Assembly: GCA_018292915.2 (NCBI GenBank)
Contig: JACVVK020000038.1
Span: forward strand, 105,001 to 169,000
Direction: 5' to 3'
DNA: 64,000 bases
Source of the DNA: Batillaria attramentaria
Taxonomy: Eukaryota > Mollusca > Gastropoda > Batillariidae
The notes beneath the pieces are model-generated. The model did no database searches, was not told the origin of the DNA, and saw nothing but the letters and a program-made list of their open reading frames with translations. The position numbers and the translations under genes are program-made. This document shows, in pieces, positions 1-10,637 of the stretch. Every line of letters begins with the position of its first letter. Within the stretch, counting starts at the first letter, position 1.

Positions 1-16
1 GTGCGTGCGTGCGCGT

Positions 17-59
17 GTGTGTGTGTGTGTGGTGTGTGTGTGTGTGCATGCAAAAAAAC

Positions 60-124
<65 letters not shown>
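17..124. repeat. (GT)n then (CA)n microsatellite
   Basis: A short GT tract is followed, after an A-rich spacer, by about 60 bp of pure CA. The remaining sequence to about 420 shows no feature I can support. Confidence 0.95.
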
Positions 125-125
<1 letters not shown>

Positions 126-423
126 ACAAAACCCCGGTGTCTTCATTGCCAAACCTCTTTGCACACTTCTACGCAGATCATGTGGTAAACTATGCTCAAA
201 AATTGCATGAATCCGGTCAGATATTTTGGGGGTAAGTTTTCCAGCAAGCCGGCAAGCATTCCTTGACTGTACATGCGTCGTGTAGTAAGGCGTTAGTGAA
301 AGTCGTTGTCTAGGTGATAAACAGCTCCCTTTCTCAGTTTCACGCCGACCGACCCGCTGGAAACACTCAGTGCTACTGAACATTGAAACACTCGCGTGGA
401 AACACTCTGCCCTGGCAGTGCAA

Positions 424-830
424 CCCATTTTGACTTGACCCCGACTTGACCCCGTGTGAAACGAGCATTACACTAACTTCCATTTTGACTTGACCCCGTG
501 TGAAACGAGCATTACACTAACTTCCATTTTGACTTGACCCCGTGTGAAACGAGCATTACACTAACTTCCATTTTGACTTGACCCCGTGTGAAACGAGCAT
601 TACACTAGCTTCCATTTTGACTTGACCCCGTGTGAAACGAGCATTACACTAACTTCCATTTTGACTTGACCCCGTGTGAAACGAGCATTACACTAGCTTC
701 CATTTTGACTTGACCCCGTGTGAAACGAGCATTACACTAACTTCCATTTTGACTTGACCCCGTGTGAAACGAGCATTACACTAACTTCCATTTTGACTTG
801 ACCCCGTGTGAAACGAGCATTACACTAACT
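424..830. repeat. 44-bp satellite, about nine copies
   Basis: A 44-bp unit containing TGACTTGACCCCGTGTGAAA and ending in CATTACACTAA is repeated head to tail about nine times. Copies are nearly identical, differing mainly by CTAA versus CTAG at the junction. The first copy has an internal duplication of GACTTGACCCC. Near-identity suggests recent amplification. No spacer separates the copies, so this is not a CRISPR array. Confidence 0.95.
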
Positions 831-1013
831 TCTTGCTCCCTCGACGAAAAGTCAATAACAATTCACGCATGCGTGATATTCACGATATTCAACTTAGCAA
901 CCAACTGTCGATTCAAATGGAGTTGTCTCTTTCCATCTTTTGCATCTGGCCATGCTGCAGGAATGATCTCTCTCTTCCCTGTCAAATGTCAATGTTTGTG
1001 CTTCGACAAAAAG

Positions 1014-1165
1014 GGTAGGTGGGTGGGTGCTTGGGGGGTTAACGTCCTTTTCCGTGTTACCAAAACGGAGCAACCAGAAAAAGCACACATATTTGTGTCT
1101 CAGCCAAGATTCGAACTCACGACCCCACCATTGAACGTTAAATGCTTCACCGTTCGCCTAGATCC
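1014..1165 (-). mobile_element. SINE family A, old diverged copy
   Basis: Reversed, this reads as a tRNA-like head followed by the family A body and an ACCC-rich tail. Landmarks survive (TTAACGTCCTTTTCC at the 3' side, a TTCGAACTCACGACC box-B complement) but many positions differ from the younger copies, so this is an old insertion. Confidence 0.75.
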
Positions 1166-1420
1166 GAACTTGCGGCACTGTCAGCCGATAAGTAGTAAAA
1201 TTTGACTCTTCGCGGAAAGTGTAGATGGCATTGTTTCGCCAAACAGCTCTACCTGTGATTAAGATAGAGTATTTGGCGCGTACTGGCACACTCACGAGCG
1301 AACCTGGTCCAAACGTAAGTGGGCTTCTTTGAAGCCTGGTAAACAGGGAAACAGCGCGTTTTACGTTTTCACGCCATCAGTAACAAAACGTGCAATATGG
1401 CCCTCTACCGGATGCCTTAC

Positions 1421-1598
1421 CTCCGAAGTCGTTGCCCTAACAGGGCCAGCTGGGCAAGTTCCGCCCGCTCCTGGCGCGTGACTCGCTCGTGCAGGTAGTC
1501 CAGCAGATCGTCCATCTCACAGTCACTGACGTCACCACACGCGCGCACGTGGAAAGCTAGGTCCGTGAAGGTCACCATGACCCCGCTCTTTCTGGCTC
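1421..1598 (-). CDS. RECQL4: RECQL4 exon d (downstream-most recognised)
   Basis: Internal exon of 178 nt encoding a segment that includes VTFTDLAFHVRACGD and LLDYLHERVTRQERAELA. Human RECQL4 has the matching VEFSELAFHLRSPGD and ICDFLYGRVQARERQALA at the same place. The upstream boundary is a strong acceptor (TTCCTGTTTTGTTCACAG). The downstream boundary is a CGGAG/GTAAGG donor. The entry phase needs one base from the preceding exon and matches the phase-1 end of the 22897-23065 exon. It ends in phase 2. RECQL4 is a RecQ-family DNA helicase acting in replication initiation and genome stability; this part belongs to the C-terminal region after the helicase core. The following exon was not recognised in the remaining 1.4 kb and is probably outside the window. 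Confidence 0.9.
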
Positions 1599-1618
1599 CT
1601 GTGAACAAAACAGGAAGA

Positions 1619-1788
1619 CTGGTTGGTTGGTAGCGAGTTTAACGTCCTTTTCCACCACATAGGGGTGATATCAAAGACGGGACAGCGAGAAAAAGCCCAG
1701 CACAAATATTTGGCCCCAACCGGGAATCGAACTCACGACCCGAGCATTGAAAGTCCAACGCTCTACCATTCGGCCACCCCGGCTCCCC
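1619..1788 (-). mobile_element. SINE family A
   Basis: A complete copy in reverse orientation. Read on the minus strand it begins GGGGAGCCGGGGTGGCCGAA, contains a box-A-like TGGCCGAATGG and a box-B-like GAGTTCGATTCCC, and ends in an AACGTT/AACCAACC tail. It lies 20 bp upstream of the RECQL4 exon d acceptor, so it occupies the polypyrimidine/branch-point neighbourhood of that intron. Confidence 0.9.
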
Positions 1789-2515
1789 GAAGAAAAACCT
1801 GAAAAGGAATACATCTTCCTGTCGAACAGTTGTGTACGCGCGGGTAGTGCTTTACGATCTTGCGGTGAAAATGTGTACCAGCCGCCATTAGTGATGCACT
1901 AGGGAAAAGTACACAAAATCCAGAGTACAGTCCCCTTTCGCTGTCTCGTATTTCCCACACCTATAATTTCAGTCTCTGCGGACCTGTCGGGCGACACAGA
2001 AAACGTACAGCGACTTCGTTCGGGATTTCTAACGTTTGCAGTGTCACGGTAGGATCTTATAGTTGTCACACCGGTTGCCACCCAACCGACACACAGTCAA
2101 ATTCCCAACTGCCCCACAATGCTCCAGCCCTTGTAAATGTAGGAACTCGGGTCTCGTGAATTAGGCCGTGGGCCAGAGGCCTCTAAAAGGCCTAGTTTTT
2201 GAGTTTTTTTCAAATTTGTGCAAATCACTACATTTTAAGTGTACCTAAATGTAAATTTCACGCTGATTTCAAATCTGAAGAGATCCCAAACGTAAGTATG
2301 CGCACTACTTCAGAAAATGAGGGACAAGTCTGTGATGACCCTTCATAAGAAGTATCAATACTGTGATGTTTTGTGGCTGCAAATGATGCACTATTCTATT
2401 CAAAACAATCTGTCTTGTCCCTTTTGCCTATGACAATATAAACTATACATGATTAGTAAACAAATTTGGCAGTTAAGGTTACTTGCAGGTAGGAAAAATA
2501 TAAGAGAGATAATAA
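1789..2515. other. unassigned intronic sequence
   Basis: No open frame, repeat or RNA gene that I can support. Lies within the 21-kb RECQL4 intron. Confidence 0.6.
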
Positions 2516-4010
2516 GAAGATAAGAACTTTATTAATCCCCTCAGGAAAATTTATCGTGTACAGCTCTTGATCACATAATACACAGTACAACTATTATGAC
2601 ACAAGAACAAAATCTCCATGAAGAAATCAGCCATGCACCCACACGCGCGTCCACCCATCACTATATATATGCACCCACACACTTAAGTGACTTATCCATA
2701 GTCATAGCATACACTCTTCTCATGCATACTGCCATGCCACACACCACAAAGTGAAATAACCTGCACACATAATACATACTACATAGTGAAGCTATGTATT
2801 ATAATTACATTATTAAAAACAAATCTACAATTCAGGGGATACTACTATAGTTCATCATAGGCACTGATCTACTGGTGTACGCCTATGTAATTTACACCAT
2901 GCATCCACGCACTCTTCACTCATACACCCATCAAATACACTCCTGGCAGAAATACTGTTATGAATTTCATGATTAAGAAGAAAACTGTAATTCAAAATAA
3001 TTCAGTCCATCACAAAAACAAAATCTCCACATAAAATCAACCATGCTTTGCACACTTATCTGCTCATCCACATATCACATGCGCACACACACTCAGCCAT
3101 AGTCGTACACTCCACACCTCCACGCCGTACATCACCTGGTGAAATACATTCGGATTTCCAATGCACTAGTCATCTTGCCTCATAATTTCAAACATAATAT
3201 AAAAAGAACTAAAACTGTTAGAATACTTTGAGAACACAACCACAACAGGGGTTATTTCACTTTAGCAGCATACTGTACAGCAGCAACAGGTAGTGGACGG
3301 CACGCTCTGAAAACAGACTAAGACCTACAGTTATCTGATCAAAGCTAAGTTCTAATCATCAATTAAACGCTTTAGTAGCTTCAGGCAAGAAAGATCTCCT
3401 ATGCCTTTAAGTTTGGCTTGCAGGAGTAATTATTCTCCCACTGAATGTACTTCTCTGGCCCTCGATGAGGCTGAACAGGGGGTGTCAGACACTGGACATG
3501 ACAGAGATGTTTTTTTTCTCAAGTCTCTTATAATAAATTATCACTTCAAGCCTCTTCTGGGGTTTCCCCACCACTGACTCAGCTTTCTTTACAACTTTGT
3601 CCACTCTACCCCTGTCCTGTTTTGAGATCTGACTACCCCAACAGACACAGCCCAAAAAGAGGACACTGCCTACAAAAAGTACAATGGACTGTATGTATAC
3701 ATGTGTGTAAAACATGTTCAGAATTTTCTCACTAGCATCAAAAGAGTGTAATTTCCTCAAGGAGTACAGTCTGGATTGAGATTTCTTTATCACATGATCA
3801 GTGTTAGCATTCCAGTTCAGTCTGCTGTCAATAATCACCCCCAAGTATATAATATATAGGTCAACCCTCTGAAATACCTCCCCCTTAATATCTACAGGAT
3901 CAACATACTTGGCTTTTTTCCCTGAAATCAATGACCATTTCTCTGGTCTTACCAATACTGAGATGTAAAAAATGACACCACTCAACAAAGTTTATTGTAA
4001 AGATGGGCAA
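2516..4010 (-). mobile_element. 5'-truncated LINE, RT C-terminal end (Rex1/L2-like)
   Basis: On the minus strand, 3988-3485 encodes the C-terminal part of a non-LTR reverse transcriptase. It has YLGVIIDSRLNWNANTD followed by KKSQSRLYSLRKLHSF, the typical thumb-region pattern of Rex1/L2/CR1-like elements. A frameshift near 3905 and in-frame stops (after SVMSSV and further on) break it. The reading continues recognisably to about 3360 (SLIEGQRSTFSGRII). The 3' end at 2516-2560 carries GGGATTAATAAAGTTCTTATC, a characteristic LINE 3' terminus with a polyadenylation-like AATAAA. The clade is a guess from memory; the RT identity is firm. Confidence 0.85.
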
Positions 4011-4469
4011 CAAACATCATAATATATTATATTGGGAATGAGGAGATTGAGACGCAGCAGTATGCAATAAAGCTGAAAAAAAAACAAAAAAACTCCTGAC
4101 TGAGTACAGTGCCATTAGTATTTAAAACGATAAAGTTGAACAGCATAATGAAACAGTAATGCTCATAATTACTTACAATACAAGGCAGAAAACTGCATGG
4201 TCTGTTTTCACGGTCTCTTGGTGTAGCACCTGAATGCCCTGTCTCATCATCTGACTGGTCTGTGAGAATTTAAACTGGTGTTGTCACACTCTCAGATATT
4301 GTGGCTTTAATTGTTAATACCTCAGACGTCACTGTCAGAATTTACACTGGCATTGCCTTAGCCCCCAAATGGGGCCAATGCTGTGGCTTTACCTGTAATT
4401 TCTGTCACCTCAGATATCACTGTCATACTCTGATGTGTCACTGTCACAATCTGAAGCACCATCACACAC

Positions 4470-4765
4470 CTGGCTCTCAGCTTCATCTGCACTGTTAGCT
4501 ACATGTAAGATGTCTTGTGCAGTGGCAAGAATCTCTCTCTTTACAGTCCCACTGACATCAGCAAATTTGTCCAGCCAAACTTCATTAATAGAAGTACCAC
4601 ACATCCACACCAATAAATTGAACAAGCCCACAAGAACCATCTCCATAGCATGCTCCGTTGTGAGATCCTTGCTGTCAGCAGGCCATACTGCTGGTGATGT
4701 CACTGACATGACCTGCTCCCTCAGATACATGCTCCCATGGTAAAGTTGCCTCTTGTTGGCCTCAT
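4470..4765 (-). CDS. exon of an uncharacterised repeated gene family
   Basis: An exon-like frame on the minus strand. A good acceptor (ACAATATTTTTCAG) precedes GATGAGGCCAAC, and a CAG/GTGTGT donor lies at 4469; alternatively it runs to a stop at 4410. The product contains RQLYHGSMYLREQV, PADSKDLTTEHAMEMV, LVGLFNLLVWMCG and ILATAQDILHVA. This order (LYHAA.., WPP..DLT.., LFNFLAW.., QDIV) recalls a large family of uncharacterised proteins repeated in cnidarian, mollusc and fish genomes, probably TE-derived. Function unknown. If it reads through the donor, the tail is acidic (DCDSDTSEYDSD). It sits in the RECQL4 intron on the same strand. The phase does not join directly with the 5132 exon, so an exon is missing or this is a broken copy. 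Confidence 0.55.
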
Positions 4766-5131
4766 CTGAAAAATATTGTACCAGCAACAGGCATATAGTG
4801 ACCTTAGGCAGGATGCTTGGCACAGCTGAAATACTCCCCGATCCCCTCCCCAAACAACTCAATTAGTACTAATCTAGGAAGTAGTGGAACTCTCAAATTT
4901 TTTTTTTTTTTTTTTAATATACGCTATTCATCGTGCTACGTTGAAGCTGACCGTGACTACAAAGAAGTCTAGACCTGTCTATATTATGAGGTCCGGCAAC
5001 GTAATTATCAAGATCACTGAAAAATGCTCATATTATCATTGTGATTACATACTATTTTCACGAACTTCTCATTCAGTTTAATAAATCAAACCTAATCCGA
5101 AGCACCACGTACAAAAGTTGCAGAAACTTAC
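4766..5131 (-). other. intron-like spacer with 18-bp poly-T
   Basis: Lies between the two exon-like pieces; holds a T tract at about 4899-4916 and no other feature. Confidence 0.5.
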
Positions 5132-5343
5132 CTTGAACTATGATATGCCTGTAATCGATTGTAGCATTTCTTGTGAAACCCTGCCTCGTCAACGTTGAGG
5201 TCACTAAAGGCTTCCAAAGAATGACGAGCGACGTCTCCTTGAGTGCAGACGAACAAAGACCACCTTTCGCGACATTCCGAGACTCTTTGCATCGTTTTCT
5301 CGCTGAAAGAAAACTGTTTCACTACTGTTGGTCGCCCGTACAA
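5132..5343 (-). CDS. putative 5' exon, same uncharacterised family
   Basis: Minus-strand frame ending at a strong donor (TTCAAG/GTAAGTTT). It encodes SFSEKTMQRVSECRERW near its start and DEAGFHKKCYNRL near its end. N-terminal F(T/S)EK...C...W plus GFH..CY.R is a pattern I associate with the same uncharacterised, multicopy protein family as the 4470-4765 exon. No in-frame ATG precedes it. The first ATG nearby (MAADACTGDQQ) is in another frame and stops at once. The true start may be the internal ATG of MQRV, or the exon may be broken. Exit phase is 2, incompatible with direct joining to 4765. Confidence 0.5.
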
Positions 5344-6076
5344 GCGTCGGCAGCCATGTTTGTTTCCAAGCGTAGTCTCTTTCTGATTGGTCGAAAAATT
5401 AATTTATTCATCAAGTGAATGAATCGGCGCCTCTTCAGTAAAATCCGATTACCTCCCTTACAAGCTCTTTCTAATTATCTTTCATCCGCGATTAAAAACC
5501 AGTGCGCAACATTTCAGCTGAGATCTCCCAGTTTCTATCTAGTTATGGTGTATTATTGATGATAAAAACCAGAAAATGTCATTTGCATTGCAAAAATATT
5601 TTATGACACGAAAACCGAGGGCGGCCCACGGCCTATCAGATGAATCGGACTAGCATCTGTTTGGCCACTTTCTCGAACAGGGTGTTTCGTGTTGGTGGCC
5701 TGTACAGCAGATAGCCACACTTTCACCGCGGCCACTCGAGTGTTCTCATACATACTCTGGTCCACTGGCTTGGCATTCACTCCCCCTCTCTCTCCGTCAG
5801 TCACCCTCCGCTGAAACTTTCAAAAGGAACCTCCAACCTTATGTTTGTGTCCCTGAACACAGCGAACTTTGCCTGTTTGATATGTCCTCTCTCTGATATA
5901 TTTTTCTCATCTTAATTTCTGTACAGCTGTAGTAATTGAGGCATACACCCGTAACTGCTGATTGTCCACTGTCAATGAATTTAGTAGCTTGGTTGTAGAC
6001 CTGTACTAAACTGAACCACGTGACGGGGACTCCAGTTCTCACTTCCTAATTCTATGCGAGCAGAACATAGGGAGGG

Positions 6077-6079
<3 letters not shown>
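5344..6079. other. unassigned sequence
   Basis: No recognisable gene or repeat beyond scattered short frames. Confidence 0.5.

Positions 6080-6147
<68 letters not shown>
6080..6147. repeat. (TG)n microsatellite
   Basis: About 34 uninterrupted TG units. Confidence 0.97.
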
Positions 6148-6148
<1 letters not shown>

Positions 6149-7133
6149 CTTTCGTGTTCTATGCATTTTCTCATTTGTATTTTGTTTTATCAGGTTGGTT
6201 GGGGTTTATTCTTGAACGCTAAGAACTGTTACGTTACAGGCAGGTTACAGCGCTTTTATTAATATTATTATTATTTCAACCGTGGCAGATTCCATTGCTA
6301 GGGATATGGCGTTTGCGGCCGTGTGCAGACACTCAGTCGGCTGTCACGTGACCCCATTACGCTGAACTAGACAATCAGTCGGGATCTGAGTCTCAAAGGA
6401 CCAATTGAGTTGATGCCACATAATGTCCTGCACAGTTTCTGGCACCACTAAAACAGTAGTTAGGCGCCATTGTCTGCTGTCAGGCATCCGCTTCACCGTC
6501 AAACGGGGCTTACACGCACAAAGGTCACGTGATGTATGGCAGCAGAACAACGCTGCGCCAGCTGTGGCGGTAATCGTTCAATTCAAAAAGAAAAAGATCG
6601 TTACTTCACCGCGAGTGCAAAACGCAACGGACTAAAAGTGCGGGGTTTTTTTTTGGTTTTGTTTTGGTCAATACTGCACTACTGAAAACTTGTCCTGCCA
6701 ACGTGTCCTGAATACAGCAGCCAACTCGGCAAAATGGGCTGACCTGATTGTGTTGCTCAGCGCACAAACACAGTGCTCGATCAGCAAGATGTAATCGCCA
6801 GTATTCCGGTCTAACCTCATGTGGGTAACGACCTACAAACAACACATATAGCGCAGTCAGTATTCCAGTCGCCACAGCCTTTCGGAAATATTTTGGTAGA
6901 ACTGTGATGCTGTGCATATTTATTGGAAACAGATGTTTGAAAACGTGTGGCCTAACTTTTCTCAACCACGGATACGACTGAATTAAATTTGATTTGAAAT
7001 ACCGCATTTATCCACGAAAAGGAAATTGCTTTTGCCCAAAGTACGACAAGACAATAAGACACGGCAAGACTTAAGAATTAACAACACAACTTCGCATAAC
7101 TTAAGATATTTATAACTCTAACCTCTCATGCTC

Positions 7134-7136
<3 letters not shown>
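6148..7136. other. unassigned sequence
   Basis: A 133-codon minus-strand frame (6606-7007) exists but shows no recognisable motif and no convincing splice or start context. I see nothing else. Confidence 0.5.
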
Positions 7137-7180
<44 letters not shown>

Positions 7181-7196
7181 ACACACATACACACAC
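7137..7196. repeat. (AC)n microsatellite, interrupted
   Basis: AC tract with two ACAT interruptions. A separate C tract lies at about 7396-7412. The rest up to 7802 is unassigned. Confidence 0.95.
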
Positions 7197-7890
7197 CTGC
7201 CGCAGCGGGGATCTGAATAAATGATCGTGTACAAAAAAAATTAATCTACGATTCTAAAATAGCTGACGATCTCGGTGTAAGTGAAAACTTGGGCGAAAAT
7301 GTGCATTTTTTTCCGTTTCTACCGGAGCTACAGACATCGCTCGCTCGCCAATGTGAGGTGGAAAAAATAACGTTTGAAATGAGCCTACAATTTACCCCCC
7401 CCCCCCCCCCCAAGAACTTCAAGCGACGATGGTGTCAAATGTAATCCTGCTCTGCAATTGACGTGTATTCCAAAAACCTTCATGAGAAAATGTGAAAAAG
7501 TGACGTCAGTGAATGATGTCAAAGTGCTATTTTGGACAAGTGTCATTCCCTGAAAAGGACTCGATTTAGGCTGATCTGACTTAAGCCGAGAAGACAGGGA
7601 AAGACAGAAAAGAGTGGCTGTTATAAAATGATTCAGGTCACATCCTCCTGGATAACCTTCTCTCTGCAGAAAGTCTACAAAAAGCGACTCCGTAGAAAGT
7701 TATCGCCGAAATCAGTTGGGGGCTGAATTACCAAACCCACTGTGCAAGCTTTGGCAAAGATGTCGATGAGAATTACACCCACCGTCATTTGTAATATGTC
7801 CAGGGCCCGTATGTAAAACTCGAGGTTCATTTAACTCACTGCTACGGGCCTAACCCAGACTAGGACAAAAGAAACCCAAAACAAAATTAA

Positions 7891-8885
7891 ACTAGAGAGG
7901 CAAAAGCCTCCATGGCTCCCTTGTAACACAGGTCAAGGTCATTCACAAGAGTATGTTTGTAAAGCTCTTATCACTATCCATTATCATGCCGAGTAGTGTC
8001 TCTGGCGTTCTCAGTTCATGGCAATATTACAATTTCCCCCAAAACAGTTTGTATGGCCTTGACCTTTGGTCAAAGTCATTCAAATGAGATCTCATCAATG
8101 TCTATCATTATGCCAAGTTTGATGCCTCCAGTATTTGTAGTTCCTCCGAAAACAGTAATACTAAAATTCACAACAGACAGCTTTAATGACCTTGACTGAA
8201 GAAAGGTAGGTCTCATTGCTGTCTATCATCATACCTCGTTTGGTGCCTCTGCTCTTTGTTGTTTTGGAGAAAATGCCAAGGTTAAAATTTCAACAACAAC
8301 AAAAAACCGCTTGCATGACCTTGACCTTGACTAAAAGTCACTGAACACAGATACGTCTGTAAAGGTGCTGCTAATGTCAATCATCGCACATATAGTTTGA
8401 TGCTTCTGATTCTTCTGGATTCTGAGAAAATGCAAATGTAAATTTTCCCAACAGACTGTTTTAATGACCTTGACCTTGGGTCATTTAAGGTGGTATGTGT
8501 GCATAGGTCTTATCACTGTCTATCAGCACGCCACTTTTGGCGCCTATGCTGTTTGTTGTTTCTGAGAAAATGCCAATGTTAAGGTTTCACAAAAATATCT
8601 TGTACGGCCTTGGCCTTGACCTTGAGACAAGGCCACTGACTACATGTATATCTGTAAAATTTTTATCAACGTCTATCATCATGCAAAGTTTAAAACCTCT
8701 GGTGTTTGTAGATTAGGAGAAAATGCCAATGTAAAATTTTCAAACAGAGGTTTAGTGACCTTGACCTTGAGTCAAGGTCACTCAAAATGATATGTTTTGA
8801 AAGGTCTTGTGGTTGTCTATCAGCATGCCAAGTTTGGTGCCTCTGCTGTTTGTAGATTCTGAGAAAATGACAATGTTAAAGTTTT

Positions 8886-8937
<52 letters not shown>

Positions 8938-8983
8938 GACGGAGGGTTAATACATAGACTCCCATTGTTACACAAGGGAGCCA
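7891..8983 (+). mobile_element. Pearl-like tandem-array element A
   Basis: Starts ACTAGAGAGGCAAAAGCCTC then TGGCTCCCTTGT; ends ACAAGGGAGCCA, the inverse of TGGCTCCCTTGT. Between them are about seven tandem monomers of roughly 130-150 bp, then a 44-bp (AC)n tract, then a unique 3' end containing GACGACGGAGGGTTA. Short terminal inverted repeat, tandem core, microsatellite and terminal tail reproduce the architecture described for Pearl elements of oysters (non-autonomous, possibly Helentron-driven). Each monomer carries TGACCTTGACCTT paired with TCAAGGTCA or variants. Non-coding. Confidence 0.75.
8889..8932. repeat. (CA)n inside Pearl-like element A
   Basis: Occupies the fixed position just before the element's 3' tail, as in copy B. 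Confidence 0.95.
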
Positions 8984-9208
8984 ATAAAAAAACAAGGAGG
9001 AACGGCCCCGTCCTACAAAGTTGTTTCTCCAAATTTCATTTTATTTTTTCTGTTTTGTTGTTATTGTTGCCGGTTCTCCCCTCTCCAAGTTCTACCAATG
9101 ACACTAGATCCTCTACGACCTCGACCGATTAGTCACGTGACTGGGGGTGGGGGCCGGGTGGGGGGAGAGAGAGAGAGAGAGAGACAGACAGAGACAGAGA
9201 GAGAGAGA

Positions 9209-9380
9209 GTGGGTGGGTGGGTGTTTAGGAGTTTAACGTCCTTTTCCACCACGTAAGGGTGATATCTAAGACGGGGCAACGAGAGAAAGGCCAGCACACA
9301 CATTTGGCCCCAGCCGGGATTCGAACTCTCGACCCGAGCATTGAAAGTCCAACGCTCTACCATTCGGCCACCCTGGCTCC

Positions 9381-9382
<2 letters not shown>
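9209..9382 (-). mobile_element. SINE family A inserted in (GA)n
   Basis: Complete copy flanked on both sides by GA/TC repeat, so its target site was a microsatellite. Present at the homologous position in the inverted twin (38955-39128). The insertion therefore predates the duplication. Confidence 0.92.
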
Positions 9383-9418
<36 letters not shown>

Positions 9419-10371
9419 CAGTTCCGTGAACTAAACATTGGACGTCAGCCTCAGGCAGGTCGTCATACACAGACAGAGAGATGACGTCAATTCCGCGAAC
9501 TAAACATTTTCACGTCAGCCTCTAGCACTGCCATCGTCTGAGGAAGCTTGTTTATGTCTTGTGATTTCCCTGTTGGCTTTGTGGCTTCCCCGATTGAATT
9601 ATTTTTCACATGAAATCTGGAAGATCTAGAGGGCTGGTGAAATGTCGGAGGCAGTGACGATACTTGCTTATTTTGTCTGTGAACTAAGCGTTTGACGTCA
9701 GCTTCACACTGGTGGTATGACAGATGATGCTTGTGCATGTCTTGTGATTTCCCTGTTGCTTTTGTGACTTCCCTGGCTGAACTAATTTTTACATAAAATC
9801 TGGAAGATCTAGAGGGCTGGTGAAACATGGACTAGAATACCTTGGATTGTACTTATGAAATCGAAAATTTGGAACTCTTTTGACCGGTGCTTCTCGCAGA
9901 AACTTGAAAAAGTTATGTTTATCTAAAAGTTCAGTTATTCTAAATGCTAAAGATATAATAGTGCAGTAGTTCCTGTCATATGTGCAGTTGTCACACTAGA
10001 CAAAAACGCCGGGATGATAAGTAATTTGCAGTAGTCTTTTCATAGATATTTGATCTTATGTGCAAACCACCCCTACCTCGGAAATATTTTTTTTACAAAA
10101 AAACCAGTCAGAGCTACAGAGCTGTAGCACGAATCAAGGCAGTGTGATTGGGTGAACTTCCAAAGTCTACAAAATGAAGGAATTTGAACAACTTTTTCGA
10201 TAAAGAATCGTAACATGACCGATTTTTTAAAAAATCGGCGATAACTCTTCTGAAAATGCGGCAGGTTAAAAATCGTGAAAGGTAGCTCTGGAGAAGGTGA
10301 TTTCCCATTTTATCTCAAAGTAAAAAGGCCTCCATCGAGGTGGTTTAGGAGATAGCCATCATTACATCCGT

Positions 10372-10373
<2 letters not shown>

Positions 10374-10419
<46 letters not shown>

Positions 10420-10432
10420 ACACACACACACA
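10374..10432. repeat. (CA)n microsatellite
   Basis: The counterpart in the 38-kb twin is a much shorter (TG)n at about 38009-38030, so the tract changed length after duplication. Confidence 0.95.
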
Positions 10433-10608
10433 CGTCATTCCCGCCAAAAAGAACGCAGCAGCATAGTGTGCACGTCAAGTGTCTATGACGCAGGTTTCGT
10501 TACGTCACTGTGTGCGTGAAAGTATGTATTGTGTGGAGAAACGTCACAGTCTTGTTTTGTATCACTGAAACTTGCTGCTGCGCGCAGCAAAATCTGCCCC
10601 GTCTCATA

Positions 10609-10636
10609 AAGTTGTTTCTCTATAGAGAAACAACTT
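10609..10636. repeat. 28-bp perfect palindrome
   Basis: AAGTTGTTTCTCTA followed by its exact inverse. The same palindrome lies at 37786-37813 (plus an overlapping partial second copy) and, with mismatches, at 31461-31488. In all three it sits at the end of the same repeat, next to TATAAAG and a CAGCAGCAAGTTTCAG stretch. Confidence 0.9.
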
Positions 10637-10637
10637 A

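Larger units (their letters stand above)
8990..10636 (-). repeat. 1.6-kb segment, inverted twin of 37786-39368
   Basis: Runs from an AAGGAGGAACGGCCCCGTCC end to a palindromic AAGTTGTTTCTCTATAGAG end. It includes (GA)n tracts, a SINE A copy at the same internal position as in the twin, and two tandem ~170-bp units. A 113-codon frame (9828-9487) translates those two units and differs from the twin by one residue (Gln/His), so the two segments are almost identical. The frame has internal repeats (FHQPSRSSRF twice) and is not a plausible host gene. Fragments of the same unit lie at 37130-37640. Confidence 0.85.

Noticed and set aside
124..230. Plus-strand exon-like frame ending at a GGTAAGT donor
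   Set aside because: The acceptor is weak, there is no recognised motif and no neighbouring exon.
424..830. CRISPR-like array
   Set aside because: Repeats are contiguous without variable spacers and the genome is eukaryotic.
1304..1335. 32-nt candidate micro-exon after RECQL4 exon d
   Set aside because: It has acceptor- and donor-like borders and a compatible phase, but the encoded residues do not convincingly match RECQL4 and so small an exon cannot be supported alone.
6606..7007. 133-codon minus-strand frame
   Set aside because: No motif, no start or splice context, unremarkable composition.
9487..9828. 113-codon frame, also present at 38573-38914
   Set aside because: Conserved only because the DNA segment is duplicated. 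It translates two tandem repeat units and has no known motif.
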